Source of the DNA: Bacteroidales bacterium | GTDB lineage: Bacteria > Bacteroidota > Bacteroidia > Bacteroidales > TTA-H9 | DNA length: 42,170 bases | Direction: 5' to 3' | NCBI GenBank assembly: GCA_028689615.1 | Contig: JAQVCV010000042.1 | Coordinates: 1-42,170 of the forward strand | Part shown: positions 1-9,185 of the stretch, piece by piece | Layout of the letters: the number at the start of each line of letters is the position of its first letter | Position numbering within the stretch: the stretch's first letter is position 1 | Made by a program: the position numbers and the translations under genes | Notes under the pieces: model-generated | Told to the model about the DNA's origin: nothing | Database searches by the model: none | The model's input: only the letters and a program-made list of their open reading frames with translations

Positions 1-272
1 CGTCTTTCACCTTAATGATTGACGTGGTTCGCCTCAAGCTTACTTATTTACTCAATTTCTTCAATGAACTTTCCCTCTTATTTCAGAACCACTGGTCCGT
101 CGTGTTTGGGGTTGCAAAGGTAGAAACGTTTTTTGAATTACAAACACTTTCTGCAAAAAAAAATCAAAATTCTTACGCCTTAGTGACTCTTTTCAGAGTC
201 ATAAAGCATTATATCAATGCTTTAAAGTGATAAAATTTTTTTCGATTTTTTGGCAACACTGGATACATTTGC
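1..272. other. Intergenic leader region, left edge
   Basis: No convincing gene is present. The region holds a strong leftward promoter (115-144) and, further right, two small hairpins: a 6-bp stem with a TTTC loop at 185-200 and an 8-bp stem at 203-223. The minus-strand sequence after the promoter contains AAGTTCATTGAAG (about 71-83), which resembles the boxA-like leader motif before Bacteroidota 16S rRNA genes. The leftward transcript may therefore be an rRNA operon whose 16S gene lies just outside the window. This is inference. The two hairpins lie beyond the 3' end of the M1 peptidase gene and may help end that transcript, but neither has a clear T-tract in that direction. Confidence 0.5.
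115..144 (-). promoter_or_regulatory. Bacteroidota sigma-ABfr-type promoter, leftward
   Basis: On the minus strand a -33 TTTG (144-141) lies 18 bases before a perfect -7 element TACCTTTG (122-115). Transcription would start near 108 and run out of the left edge. The match and the long leader after it suggest a strong promoter, possibly for rRNA. Confidence 0.6.
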
Positions 273-2135
273 CTACATTTTTATAAGTCTGGAACAGGTT
301 CTAAAACCTGGACTTTCAAAGGAAATTAAGTAAAATCCTGCATTTAATCGCTCTATATCAACAAAATGAGTAATGCCAAACTTTATTTTGCACTGAAGAA
401 TCGGTTTTCCGAACAAATCGGAAATTGTAAGAAAACCATCATCAGAGGATAAAACACTGATTTTCTGTGATGATGGGTTTGGGTAAAATCTAAATAACCG
501 TTGATTTTCTGCGCTTTGCACACCAGTAACCTGATTGTTCCCCGAAAGCAACCACTGATCGGAATCGAATTGAATCGAATCAATCGGCGAAGGAAAAATG
601 AGTTGAAAAACCTGGTTTTGGACACTATTCTCCAATCGAAGAGGCGTGGCTTCAACTCCGGAAAGAACGGTAATGGGCAGGGGCATTTCAAAGAACCCAA
701 CTGACGAATGGCTGGTTTCCTGGTTTACAACCAGCGTCAAGGTATCGCTGGTCTGACTCCAGGAGATTTTGTATGTTGGATAACCTTCACCCTGAAGCCA
801 TTGCCAAAAAAAAGTTTCTAAATCGCGGCCATAAACATCCTCCATATGTGCCCTAAAGTCGTTAGTGCGGGCAAATTTCATGTACAATTGCGGGTTGTTT
901 AGATACTGTCGTGTGGCTTCATAAAACAGGCTGTCTGACATCACCCAACGGAGCATATGCAGTGTATAAGCCGCTTTTCCATAAGTGAGGCGACTGTCGA
1001 AAAGCCTGGGAACATCAAGGGTATCTGTTGTTTGTACAACTCCGTCGGGTTCAGACGTTATATAACTTCGCCAGAAATCTTTCCATGGCTTCCAGAAAAC
1101 GCCTCCTTGCAAACGTTCATAGGCCAGAGCCGAACAATAGGTTGCCCACCCCTCATTCAACCAGAGATCGAACCAGGAACCACATGTAATTGCATCACCA
1201 AACCATTGGTGTGCCAATTCATGAACCATCACTTCATAATCAAAACTACCCAAAAAGGTCATGGTCTGATGTTCCATCCCTCCACCCCGGTTCATCTCGG
1301 CATGACCATACTTCTCATCAAGAAAGGGATAAGGACCAAATAAATCGGAGAAAAGAACATAAGCCTGGTGAATCCATCCTGTACGTACCACCCTGTCGGC
1401 AGAATCCTCAGGATATACGTAATTGGCCACAAAGATCGTATCAAGGCCAACAGGTATCCGCTCTTCATAATAGGAGTAATTTGTAACTGCAAAAGCCACC
1501 AGGTAATCGGCTATCGGGTAGCGATGCCGCCAATGCCACACCTGATGATTACCTGCTTCTTCGACACGACGAAGGAGACCATTTGAAGCTACCTTGTTTC
1601 CAACCGGACAGCGTACCGACAGGTGTAATGAATCAATTTTATCAATCAGCGTGTTTTGACACGGCCACCAGTCGGATGCCCCATAAGGCTCTGATAGGGT
1701 CCACATTACGGGTACAGAGTTGTGATAATCTGTTTCAAAATAGCCACGACCGTTGTCGGGAGGAGTACCATGATATACGATTGTAACACTGTCAAGACCC
1801 CCTGCCACAGAAGCACTCAAGGGGATTAAAAGCATCCCAGAACCAGGCCTGAGAACTTCAACAGCCACTCCGTGATACAACAAACTGTCAACAACCAACG
1901 AATCACTAAGCTGAAGACAAAGAGTGTCCGAACTGTTTGAGATCAAAAAATGATGAGTAACCTCTCCACTGATAAACCTGCTTGCAGGATTCACATCAAA
2001 AAACAAACGCGAAAACACAATATCCGAAACGTCTCCCGTTTTCTCTCTAAAGTGTTGTGCCAGGGAAAGGCTGCTTATAAGCATCACAAAAACATAAATT
2101 ACCAACGTTTTAACCAAAAATCGTGAATCCTGCAT
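273..2135 (-). CDS. M1 family metallopeptidase with T9SS sorting domain
   Basis: Secreted zinc aminopeptidase of the M1 (gluzincin) family, 620 aa. A signal peptide covers about residues 1-26, with likely cleavage before Gln27. The zinc site is HELAH at 305-309 with the third ligand Glu328, 18 residues later (HExxH-18-E). The substrate-binding GAMEN loop appears as GGGMEH at 284-289, a common variant. The last ~75 residues, starting near a YPNP motif, form a type A T9SS C-terminal domain, so the enzyme should be exported across the outer membrane and be cell-surface bound or released. The protein is shorter than full-length aminopeptidase N and lacks its large C-terminal helical domain. It is divergent from the LRR gene and stands alone. 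Substrate specificity cannot be read from the sequence. Confidence 0.88.
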   Translation of the reverse strand: MQDSRFLVKTLVIYVFVMLISSLSLAQHFREKTGDVSDIVFSRLFFDVNPASRFISGEVTHHFLISNSSDTLCLQLSDSLVVDSLLYHGVAVEVLRPGSGMLLIPLSASVAGGLDSVTIVYHGTPPDNGRGYFETDYHNSVPVMWTLSEPYGASDWWPCQNTLIDKIDSLHLSVRCPVGNKVASNGLLRRVEEAGNHQVWHWRHRYPIADYLVAFAVTNYSYYEERIPVGLDTIFVANYVYPEDSADRVVRTGWIHQAYVLFSDLFGPYPFLDEKYGHAEMNRGGGMEHQTMTFLGSFDYEVMVHELAHQWFGDAITCGSWFDLWLNEGWATYCSALAYERLQGGVFWKPWKDFWRSYITSEPDGVVQTTDTLDVPRLFDSRLTYGKAAYTLHMLRWVMSDSLFYEATRQYLNNPQLYMKFARTNDFRAHMEDVYGRDLETFFWQWLQGEGYPTYKISWSQTSDTLTLVVNQETSHSSVGFFEMPLPITVLSGVEATPLRLENSVQNQVFQLIFPSPIDSIQFDSDQWLLSGNNQVTGVQSAENQRLFRFYPNPSSQKISVLSSDDGFLTISDLFGKPILQCKIKFGITHFVDIERLNAGFYLISFESPGFRTCSRLIKM

Positions 2136-2237
2136 GGGGCTATTCTTGTTTAATTATTCAATTACGAATATACAACAGACTCTTCTAAAAGAAACAATTT
2201 CCAGACTTAACCGTATAAGTTGACCTTGTTAATCAAT

Positions 2238-3470
2238 ATGATTGCTTTTAAACGAAATACATATAACAAACTGGTATCAAAACGATTAGTCTTAGTTGTT
2301 GAATTGATTTTCCTGGCCAGCCTTTTCAATAATGCTTTAGCTCAGGAACAGTACCTGATGACCATTGAATCGTTGATGGAGGAAGAAGTTTTCAAATCGT
2401 ATGACGATGCTTTTGCCAACCCTGCAAATGTTTATGTACTCGATTTGTCGAAGCAGGATTTGGATTTACTAAGTGAGCGACTCTGCCGGTTGAAAGGTAC
2501 GCAGGTGTTAAGCCTAGCCGAGAATCCCCGTTTGGATTGGGAGATGGCATTTTCTGAGCGCTACTTCGGCTGCCTGAAGAAGATTCAAATTCTTGACCTA
2601 AGAGGCAACATGCTCACAGAAGTACCGCCCGGAGTGACATCATTAAAATATATATCGTACCTTTACTTAGGGGATAATCAACTGAAAGAGATTCCCATGG
2701 GTATCGGATCTTTAAAGAGATTGAAGTTGTTTTCGGTTCATCACAACCGGATAAAAATTTTACCAGACACCTTGCGGAACTGCATCGAGTTGGAAACCCT
2801 TGATTTAAGCGGGAATCAATTTATGGATTTCAATACCTCGCTGGCTCCTCTAACCGGGTTGCGAAAACTCAAGCAGCTGTATCTGAGCAATTGCAAACTA
2901 TCCACGCCACCACTGCCATTGTCGCAATTTCAATCAATTAGTTACCTTAATCTCTCAAAAAACATCCTTACTGATTATCCGTCAACTCTTTGCGACTTCG
3001 GGGCTCTCACCGAATTGAACCTGAACGAAAATCAACTCACATCGCTTCCACAACAAATCGGTAACCTTGAACGTCTGGAAGTGCTTTCGGTTTCTAAAAA
3101 CCAGATTAACTACATCCCGAATAACATAAGTGATCTTCGACGCCTTGTTTTCCTTGACTTGTCATACAACAAGCTCACTGAACTACCGGCTCAGTTGTTC
3201 GAAACCTTTTATCTTCAGGAAATCAACCTTGCTGGCAATCAACTTACCTGGTTACCTGAAACAATTGGGAAGATGCGATACCTAACAGTATTAAATCTGG
3301 AAAACAACAAACTCACAGAACTGCCCGTGCAGATTGGCAGGCTGGCTATAAAAGAACAAGGGAAGGAAAAAAGCGGATTGCAATTGCTGATTCTCAGAGG
3401 AAATCCCATCTCACCAGGAGCAAAAGAAAACTTGAAAGAGTGGCTTCCGGGTACCCAAATCGTCTATTGA
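2238..3470 (+). CDS. Secreted leucine-rich-repeat protein
   Basis: The frame opens at a TTG (2220), but the ATG at 2238 gives a normal signal peptide and is preferred (410 aa). The signal peptide ends NALA before Gln. The rest is about a dozen 23-residue leucine-rich repeats of the bacterial/plant-intracellular type (LxxLxLxxNxLTxLPxxI), beginning roughly 90 residues in and running to the C-terminus. Such domains form curved protein-binding solenoids. No catalytic domain, membrane anchor or T9SS C-terminal domain is visible, so the protein is probably periplasmic or surface-exposed by another route. It is followed 69 bases later by aspS, with no clear terminator between them. Function unknown beyond likely protein binding. 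Confidence 0.82.
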   Translation: MIAFKRNTYNKLVSKRLVLVVELIFLASLFNNALAQEQYLMTIESLMEEEVFKSYDDAFANPANVYVLDLSKQDLDLLSERLCRLKGTQVLSLAENPRLDWEMAFSERYFGCLKKIQILDLRGNMLTEVPPGVTSLKYISYLYLGDNQLKEIPMGIGSLKRLKLFSVHHNRIKILPDTLRNCIELETLDLSGNQFMDFNTSLAPLTGLRKLKQLYLSNCKLSTPPLPLSQFQSISYLNLSKNILTDYPSTLCDFGALTELNLNENQLTSLPQQIGNLERLEVLSVSKNQINYIPNNISDLRRLVFLDLSYNKLTELPAQLFETFYLQEINLAGNQLTWLPETIGKMRYLTVLNLENNKLTELPVQIGRLAIKEQGKEKSGLQLLILRGNPISPGAKENLKEWLPGTQIVY

Positions 3471-3539
3471 CCATCTTCTTATACCATCGCTGAATATTCG
3501 TAACTTCGCAACCCTGAATTAAAAACACATTTTTGACTT

Positions 3540-5297
3540 ATGTACCGGACACATACTTGCGGTGAACTTACTATAAACAATGTTAATCAATCTGTTACGC
3601 TTAGCGGTTGGTTACAACGCTCCCGCGATCTGGGAGGATTGACCTTCATTGATCTTCGCGATCGATACGGCATCACGCAGATTGTTTTCAACATGGAAAC
3701 CAATGCCCTGCTCTGCAATGAGGCCCGTAAGCTGGGTCGTGAGTTTGTTATTTCCATTTCAGGAATTGTTGCAGAAAGAAGCAGCAAAAACCTAAAGATC
3801 CCGACAGGAGAGATTGAAATTATTGCGCAAAAACTCACCGTACTGAACCAATCGGTTATCCCTCCTTTTACCATCGAGGATCAATCGGACGGTGGCGACG
3901 AACTGCGAATGAAATACCGCTACCTTGACCTGCGTCGCAATCCTTTAAAAAACAACCTGCAGCTTAGGCACAACCTCTCCATTTTCACACGCAATTACCT
4001 CAACGACCTGGGATTCATGGAGATAGAAACACCCTACCTCATCAAATCAACTCCCGAAGGGGCTAGGGATTTTGTAGTTCCTTCGAGGATGAATCCGAAC
4101 CAGTTTTATGCGCTTCCTCAGTCGCCACAAACATTCAAGCAAATACTGATGGTAGCCGGTTACGATCGTTATTTTCAAATTGTTAGATGCTTTCGCGATG
4201 AAGATTTGCGTGCCGACCGCCAACCCGAGTTTACCCAGATTGATTGTGAAATGTCGTTCGTAGAGCAGGAAGACATTCTTAACATCTTTGAAGGACTTAC
4301 CCGACACCTGTTCGTAAAAGTGAAAGATACAGATCCGGGAATTTTCCCCAGAATGACCTTTGCCGATGCGATGAAATACTATGGATGCGATAAACCAGAC
4401 ATCAGGTTTGATATGCGAATTGCCGATCTTAACGAATTGACTCAAAACAGCGGTTTCACGGTATTTGATAACGCAGAGTTGGTTGCCGGCATCGCCGTAC
4501 CTGGATGCAGCGAATACACCAGGAAAGAGCTTGATGCCCTGACCGAATGGGTAAAACGGCCACAAATTGGTGCTACCGGTCTGGTTTACATAAAATACAA
4601 TGCTGACCAGACCTTGAAATCTTCAGTAGATAAGTTCTTTGATCCTGTCAGTCTCAAACAAATTGCCGAGGCATGTGGAGGCCAGCCAGGAGATCTGGTT
4701 CTCATCATGGCAGGAAAAGAAAACCGTACGCGAAAAGCTATCGGAGAACTGCGTCTGGAAATGGGAAACAAACTGGGGCTGCGCAACCCGGATGTATTTG
4801 CACCCCTCTGGGTTGTCGATTTCCCTCTTCTTGAATGGGATGAAGAAACCAACCGGTTTTATGCAATGCACCATCCCTTTACCTCACCAAAGCCTGAAGA
4901 CGAAACGTTGCTGGCAACCGATCCTGGAAAAGTACGAGCCAATGCCTATGACCTGGTTATCAACGGCGTTGAAGTTGGAGGCGGTAGTATTCGCATTCAC
5001 AACAAACAATTGCAGAGAGAGATGTTCTCTGTTTTGGGCTTCACCGATGAAGAGGCTCAACACCAATTTGGATTCCTGCTGAATGCCTTTGAATACGGAG
5101 CTCCTCCCCATGGAGGAATTGCCTTTGGCTTCGACAGGCTTTGCTCGTTGTTTGGCGGATCAGAATCAATTCGCGATTTCATTGCCTTCCCGAAAAATAA
5201 CAGTGGACGCGACATGATGATAGATTCTCCGTCAACCATCAACGCCATGCAGCTTGATGAACTTTATCTGGAATTGAAAACTCCGAAATCGAATTAA
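3540..5297 (+). CDS. aspS: Aspartyl-tRNA synthetase
   Basis: Class IIb aminoacyl-tRNA synthetase charging tRNA-Asp, 585 aa, the usual bacterial length. The N-terminal OB-fold anticodon-binding domain ([19 protein letters not shown]) is followed by the catalytic core: motif 1 around GFMEIETP, motif 2 with [14 protein letters not shown], and motif 3 with GIAFGFDRL near the C-terminus. The bacterial GAD insertion domain lies between motifs 2 and 3. The start ATG matches the conserved MYRTHTCG N-terminus. A strong terminator follows. Whether the enzyme is discriminating (Asp only) or also charges tRNA-Asn cannot be decided here. Confidence 0.97.
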   Translation: MYRTHTCGELTINNVNQSVTLSGWLQRSRDLGGLTFIDLRDRYGITQIVFNMETNALLCNEARKLGREFVISISGIVAERSSKNLKIPTGEIEIIAQKLTVLNQSVIPPFTIEDQSDGGDELRMKYRYLDLRRNPLKNNLQLRHNLSIFTRNYLNDLGFMEIETPYLIKSTPEGARDFVVPSRMNPNQFYALPQSPQTFKQILMVAGYDRYFQIVRCFRDEDLRADRQPEFTQIDCEMSFVEQEDILNIFEGLTRHLFVKVKDTDPGIFPRMTFADAMKYYGCDKPDIRFDMRIADLNELTQNSGFTVFDNAELVAGIAVPGCSEYTRKELDALTEWVKRPQIGATGLVYIKYNADQTLKSSVDKFFDPVSLKQIAEACGGQPGDLVLIMAGKENRTRKAIGELRLEMGNKLGLRNPDVFAPLWVVDFPLLEWDEETNRFYAMHHPFTSPKPEDETLLATDPGKVRANAYDLVINGVEVGGGSIRIHNKQLQREMFSVLGFTDEEAQHQFGFLLNAFEYGAPPHGGIAFGFDRLCSLFGGSESIRDFIAFPKNNSGRDMMIDSPSTINAMQLDELYLELKTPKSN

Positions 5298-5316
5298 TGA
5301 CAACCTTAAAAAAAAA

Positions 5317-5336
5317 GACCCTGTGGCATCAGGGTC
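5317..5336. terminator. Bidirectional Rho-independent terminator
   Basis: A 7-bp stem (GACCCTG/CAGGGTC) with a TGGCAT loop is flanked by nine A upstream and a run of T downstream. It can terminate aspS rightward and the small membrane-protein gene leftward. Confidence 0.85.
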
Positions 5337-5353
5337 TTTTTTTATGGGATAAA

Positions 5354-5731
5354 CTATCGGCCATGCCGCGAACCGCGACCCGCCGCAGTGATGAAATAAA
5401 ACGAAACTGCAATCAGCAAAAAATTCTCTGGCAAGCGTAACAACGCCTCGCCAGTTGTATTAAGAAAGATGGTCAAAATCTGGATCATTGCAACGAGCAT
5501 TACCAGAAAAAAACCAACGACATTGAAATTACTTCGGGAAAGAGCAAAAATCACAACACTAAGAATCAGCAATCCCAACACAGCAACCACCTGTACAAAC
5601 CCATTCCAGAACGATATTTCAAATCCGGGGTCGCTCACAAGCGAATAAAGCCATTTAGCTACCAAAAGTATGACAGCCGTTTTCATTACCGGATAGAGGA
5701 TGGTCAGATTTCTTTCCCTCTCAGATTGCAT
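5354..5731 (-). CDS. Small four-helix membrane protein, unknown function
   Basis: A 125-aa protein with four hydrophobic segments (about residues 12-32, 40-64, 68-92 and 97-117) and a basic C-terminal tail ending GRGSRHGR. No signal peptide, known domain or catalytic motif is recognised. It begins 23 bases after trpS on the same strand and is probably co-transcribed with it. Its 3' end shares the bidirectional terminator with aspS. The predicted location is the inner membrane. Confidence 0.65.
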   Translation of the reverse strand: MQSERERNLTILYPVMKTAVILLVAKWLYSLVSDPGFEISFWNGFVQVVAVLGLLILSVVIFALSRSNFNVVGFFLVMLVAMIQILTIFLNTTGEALLRLPENFLLIAVSFYFITAAGRGSRHGR

Positions 5732-5754
5732 TGGTTTAATGATTTACTGTTTAA

Positions 5755-6750
5755 CTAAAAAGAACGGAACCCAATGATTTGCCGCACCTCTCTTACAGTT
5801 TTAGCGGCACTTTCTCGGGCTTTTTCAGCTCCTGTGTTTACAACTTTTTTCAGATAAGCCTCATCAGCAGCTATCTCGTTGATTTTCTCGCGAAAAGGGG
5901 CTGTGAATTGAATCATATCCTGGGTTAATTGTTTCTTCATGTCGCCATACCTGATCTGACAAGTATTGTATTTCTCGTTAAAGAAATCCAGAGTCTCAGG
6001 AGATGAGACTACCTCCATCAGGGTAAAAAGATTTTGAATGGCATCGGGTTTGGGTTGGTTAGGCTCGGTGGGCCCCGAATCACTAACAGCTTTCATTACT
6101 TTCTTTTTAATCACTTCGGGCGAATCAGACAGGAAGATAGCATTGCCCTCTCCTTCCGATTTACCCATTTTTCCACTACCATCGAGGCCTGGAATTTTGA
6201 TGAGCTGCTCACCAAAATTATACGCCTGGGGTTCAACAAAATACTCTACATTATACATTCGGTTAAACCTGTTGGCAAAGGTTCTGGTCATCTCCAGATG
6301 CTGTTCCTGATCCTTACCTACCGGAACTTTGTGAGCTTTGTGTATAATAATGTCGGCAGCCATAAGGGTTGGATAAGTGAGTAAGCCGGCGTTGACATTG
6401 TCGGGTTGCTTTCTTACTTTTTCCTTAAAAGAAGTAACCCTCTGGAGTTCGCCTAAATAGGCATTCATATTCAAAAGAAGATACAATTCCGTAACTTCAG
6501 GCACATCGCTTTGGATATACAGGGTGCTGGCATCCGGATCCAACCCTGCGGCCAGATAATTGATTAACACTCTTCTGACGTTTCCATGCAGATCGGCTGG
6601 AGTTGGATGAGTAGTTAAAGAATGGTAGTCGGCTATAAAGAAATAGCATTGATTTTCGTATTGCATTCGTAAGAAGTTACGAACTGCTCCGAAATAATTT
6701 CCAAGGTGTAGTTCACCTGTGGGTCTGATTCCACTTACAACAATTTCCAT
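5755..6750 (-). CDS. trpS: Tryptophanyl-tRNA synthetase
   Basis: Class I aminoacyl-tRNA synthetase charging tRNA-Trp, 331 aa, the standard bacterial size. The HIGH signature is HLGN at residues 15-18, after the typical SGIRPTGELHLG N-terminus. The KMSKS loop is KMGKS at 194-198. The Rossmann core also shows the conserved Gln-rich segment VGKDQEQHLEMTR. It is the first gene after the rng terminator and is followed by a small membrane-protein gene. Confidence 0.97.
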   Translation of the reverse strand: MEIVVSGIRPTGELHLGNYFGAVRNFLRMQYENQCYFFIADYHSLTTHPTPADLHGNVRRVLINYLAAGLDPDASTLYIQSDVPEVTELYLLLNMNAYLGELQRVTSFKEKVRKQPDNVNAGLLTYPTLMAADIIIHKAHKVPVGKDQEQHLEMTRTFANRFNRMYNVEYFVEPQAYNFGEQLIKIPGLDGSGKMGKSEGEGNAIFLSDSPEVIKKKVMKAVSDSGPTEPNQPKPDAIQNLFTLMEVVSSPETLDFFNEKYNTCQIRYGDMKKQLTQDMIQFTAPFREKINEIAADEAYLKKVVNTGAEKARESAAKTVREVRQIIGFRSF

Positions 6751-6782
6751 GGTGCTAAATTAACATTTTTTTTACCTAAAAA

Positions 6783-6810
6783 GACCCGGCCTCCAAAAGG
6801 GAGCCGGGTC
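6783..6810 (-). terminator. Rho-independent terminator of rng
   Basis: An 8-bp GC-rich stem (GACCCGGC/GCCGGGTC) with a 12-base loop is followed on the minus strand by TTTTTAGG and further T. It separates rng from trpS. Confidence 0.8.
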
Positions 6811-6847
6811 GATGAAAAAATCTGGTTGAACAATAATTTTACTCAAG

Positions 6848-8398
6848 CTAAAGCCTGATTTCGTCATCTTTCTGGTTATAAAAGTGGTACTCAAGGAAAT
6901 GAAAAGCGCCATTGCTGTGGATTGCAATCCATTTCTTGTACTTAAAGTACCATTTCATCCTGATAGATGGAATTCCTTTGGTAAGATAAGCATAAAGGTA
7001 GGGGTGTACCGAAATGCGTATTTTGTTTTCATTCTGCTCCTGGATGAGGTAGCGCAAGTGGTTTTCGATTTCATCAACCAACATAACACTTGCCTTGATT
7101 TCGCCAGAGCCACCGCAAACCGGGCATTTTTCCAAAACCTGAATGTTGGTTTCGGGGCGTACCCGCTGACGGGTGATTTGCACAAGGCCAAACTTACTGG
7201 GAGGCAAGATCGTATGCTTGGCATTGTCTTTTGACATTTCCTGCTTCAGATGTTCATAGAGCTTGCGGCGGTTGCCGGGTTGAATCATGTCAATAAAATC
7301 AACTACTATGATACCACCCATATCGCGCAATCGAAGTTGGCGTGCCACCTCAACTGCAGCCTCCATGTTGACCTCCAATGCATTGGTTTCCTGATCGTTT
7401 TCTTTTCGAACCCTGTGGCCGCTGTTCACATCAATCACGTGAAGAGCTTCAGTATGTTCAACAATCAGGTAAGCACCGCTTTTAATAGTGACCACCTTGC
7501 CAAACGAATTCTTGATCTGTTTATCAATACCAAGGTGTTCGAAAATGGGAATCTTCCCTTTGTACAACTTCACGATATTCACTTTATCAGGAGCGATCGT
7601 GCCAATGAAGGAGCGGATCTCGTCGTAAAGTGTTTGATCGTTAAGGTGTATATTGTTGAACGATTCGTTGAGCAGGTCGCGCAGTATTGCCGAGGTTCGA
7701 TCAAGTTCGCTGCAAATTTTGACCGGAGCCTGAGCCTGGTTCAACATTTTTACCATGTTTTCCCATTTGGCCATGAGGCTTCGTAAATCAGCGTCGAGCT
7801 CAGCTACCAGTTTTCCTTCAGCAACTGTTCTGATTATCACCCCAAAACCTTTAGGGCGAATGCTGCTGATAAGGCGGCGGAGACGATTGCGTTCTTCCGG
7901 ATCTTTAATTTTTTGAGAAACAGAGATCCTTGAAGAAAAAGGAACCAGCACGATAAATCTACCAGCAAAGGAGATCTCGGAGGTTACGCGTGGCCCTTTA
8001 GTAGAGATGGGTTCTTTAGCAATTTGCACCAGAACAGACTGATTAACAGTAAGAACCTGAGAAATTTTTCCTGCCTTGTCAATATCAGGTTCTGCCTCGA
8101 ACTGAGCCAGGCTGCTGGTTTCAATTTTACCGGCAAGTGCCGGTTTAATGAATTTGTTTAGGGATGCAAGTTGAGGTCCCAGGTCAAGGTAGTGAAGGAA
8201 AGCATCTTTCTCGTAGCCCACGTTAACGAAGGCTGCATTGAGGCCTGTCATCACTTTTTTAACTTTACCAAGGTAGATATCGCCTACAGCAAAATTATTG
8301 TTCGTTCGTTCTTTATGGAGTTCAACCAGACTTTTCTCCTCCAGAAGGGCTATTTCCACTTCGGAGGTCTTCGAATCAATAATAAGATCCCTGTTCAC
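6848..8398 (-). CDS. rng: Ribonuclease G (Rne/Rng family)
   Basis: Endoribonuclease of the RNase E/G family, 516 aa, involved in rRNA maturation and mRNA turnover in the cytoplasm. It lacks the long disordered C-terminal half of RNase E, as expected for RNase G and typical of Bacteroidota. An S1 RNA-binding region lies near the N-terminus (VGDIYLGKVKKV). The DNase-I-like catalytic part holds the two metal-binding aspartates in VIDVNSG and VVDFIDM. The zinc-link is CPVCGGSG near residue 430. The best start is a GTG (8398-8396), giving MNRDLIID, the family's usual N-terminus. The upstream 250 bases to the next gene hold no further coding sequence; they contain a 6-bp TTCCGG/CCGGAA repeat at 8420-8440. 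Confidence 0.93.
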   Translation of the reverse strand: MNRDLIIDSKTSEVEIALLEEKSLVELHKERTNNNFAVGDIYLGKVKKVMTGLNAAFVNVGYEKDAFLHYLDLGPQLASLNKFIKPALAGKIETSSLAQFEAEPDIDKAGKISQVLTVNQSVLVQIAKEPISTKGPRVTSEISFAGRFIVLVPFSSRISVSQKIKDPEERNRLRRLISSIRPKGFGVIIRTVAEGKLVAELDADLRSLMAKWENMVKMLNQAQAPVKICSELDRTSAILRDLLNESFNNIHLNDQTLYDEIRSFIGTIAPDKVNIVKLYKGKIPIFEHLGIDKQIKNSFGKVVTIKSGAYLIVEHTEALHVIDVNSGHRVRKENDQETNALEVNMEAAVEVARQLRLRDMGGIIVVDFIDMIQPGNRRKLYEHLKQEMSKDNAKHTILPPSKFGLVQITRQRVRPETNIQVLEKCPVCGGSGEIKASVMLVDEIENHLRYLIQEQNENKIRISVHPYLYAYLTKGIPSIRMKWYFKYKKWIAIHSNGAFHFLEYHFYNQKDDEIRL

Positions 8399-8583
8399 AA
8401 TTTTTGGGGTTTAGGATGTTTCCGGAATAGGTACCCGGAACAGACAACACCAACCCAACTGGTCTGAAGAGTGCGAATACCAATTGTTCGTCCAATTACC
8501 AAACTGTAAAATTTGATGAAGCAATTAATAACTAGCGATTTGCCTTTAGAAAAGTGCTAAAAACCAAACCAAACCAGTATAAA

Positions 8584-8621
8584 ATTATAATACAATGCCC
8601 ATAAGGACATTGTATTATAAT
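8584..8621 (-). terminator. AT-rich hairpin after the 29-aa gene
   Basis: A perfect 14-bp inverted repeat (8584-8597 and 8608-8621) with a 10-base loop lies 30 bases beyond the stop of the 29-residue gene. The minus-strand tail is T-rich (TTTTATAC). It is probably the terminator of the HU/small-protein transcript, though its stem has only four GC pairs. Confidence 0.5.
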
Positions 8622-8651
8622 CATTCCGCACGGAAACAGGCCCCAGAAGGC

Positions 8652-8741
8652 TTATTTCTTCTTGTGTCTGTTCTTCCTCAAGCGTTTTTTCCGCTTGTGG
8701 GTAGCCATTTTGTGTCTTTTTCTTTTCTTTCCGCTCGGCAT
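8652..8741 (-). CDS. 29-aa basic peptide, AURKAIP1/COX24-like
   Basis: A very short gene encoding 29 residues, of which about 20 are Lys, Arg or His (start MPSGKKRKRHKM, end RKNRHKKK). Tiny proteins of this kind are widespread in Bacteroidota and are usually annotated as AURKAIP1/COX24-domain proteins, related to the mitochondrial small-subunit ribosomal protein mS38. The composition fits rRNA binding. It lies 29 bases after the HU gene on the same strand and is probably co-transcribed from the HU promoter. I assign it by sequence resemblance and neighbourhood; its presence on the ribosome is inference. Confidence 0.8.
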   Translation of the reverse strand: MPSGKKRKRHKMATHKRKKRLRKNRHKKK

Positions 8742-8770
8742 GACGGTAATTAATTTGAATAGTTAATAAC

Positions 8771-9055
8771 TTACTTCACTTTTTCTTTCACTTCGCCCAC
8801 GAAGGTCTTGGCCGGCTTGAAAGCGGGGATGTTGTGAGCAGGAATGATGATGGTAGTGTTCTTCGAGATGTTACGACCGGTCTTCTCGGCTCTTTTTTTA
8901 ATCACGAAGCTACCGAAGCCCCTGAGATAAACGTTGTCGCCATTGGCCAAGGAACCTTTGATGGTCTCCATGAAAGCTTCCACAATGTGCTGAACAGCAA
9001 CTTTTTCGATGTTTGTTTTGGTAGCAATTTCAGCTACGATTTCTGCCTTAGTCAT
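8771..9055 (-). CDS. HU family DNA-binding protein
   Basis: Histone-like nucleoid protein, 94 aa. The N-terminal helices (MTKAEIVAEIATKT) form the dimer interface. The hallmark GFGSF and the beta-arm ending in NIPAFKPAKTF are present; the intercalating Pro lies in the arm (IIIPAHN). It bends DNA and compacts the nucleoid as a homo- or heterodimer. A well-formed promoter lies upstream with a ~40-base leader, consistent with high expression. The 29-aa basic peptide follows. Confidence 0.95.
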   Translation of the reverse strand: MTKAEIVAEIATKTNIEKVAVQHIVEAFMETIKGSLANGDNVYLRGFGSFVIKKRAEKTGRNISKNTTIIIPAHNIPAFKPAKTFVGEVKEKVK

Positions 9056-9101
9056 GTTATATTCGTTTAAAGGTTTGAATATTAATTTTCTAATAGGGCT
9101 G

Positions 9102-9132
9102 CAAAGATAGTACTTTTTTATACCCTGCCAAA
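9102..9132 (-). promoter_or_regulatory. Promoter of the HU gene
   Basis: On the minus strand TTTG (9132-9129) lies 19 bases before the -7 element TATCTTTG (9109-9102). Both elements and the spacing match the Bacteroidota consensus. The predicted start near 9095 leaves a leader of about 40 bases. Confidence 0.7.
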
Positions 9133-9185
9133 ATTATGTGAATTTTTTTTCGTTCTAAGACCCTCTATATAAATTTGTTCATAGT

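Noticed and set aside
15-230. 71-codon plus-strand open frame at the left edge
   Set aside because: It runs antisense across a strong leftward promoter, has no domain or promoter of its own, and looks like chance in an AT-rich leader.
4047-4565. 172-codon frame antisense to aspS
   Set aside because: It lies wholly within a well-conserved synthetase gene; codon structure supports aspS only.
7250-7786. 178-codon frame antisense to rng
   Set aside because: It is a shadow of the RNase G gene, with no start signals or recognisable domain.
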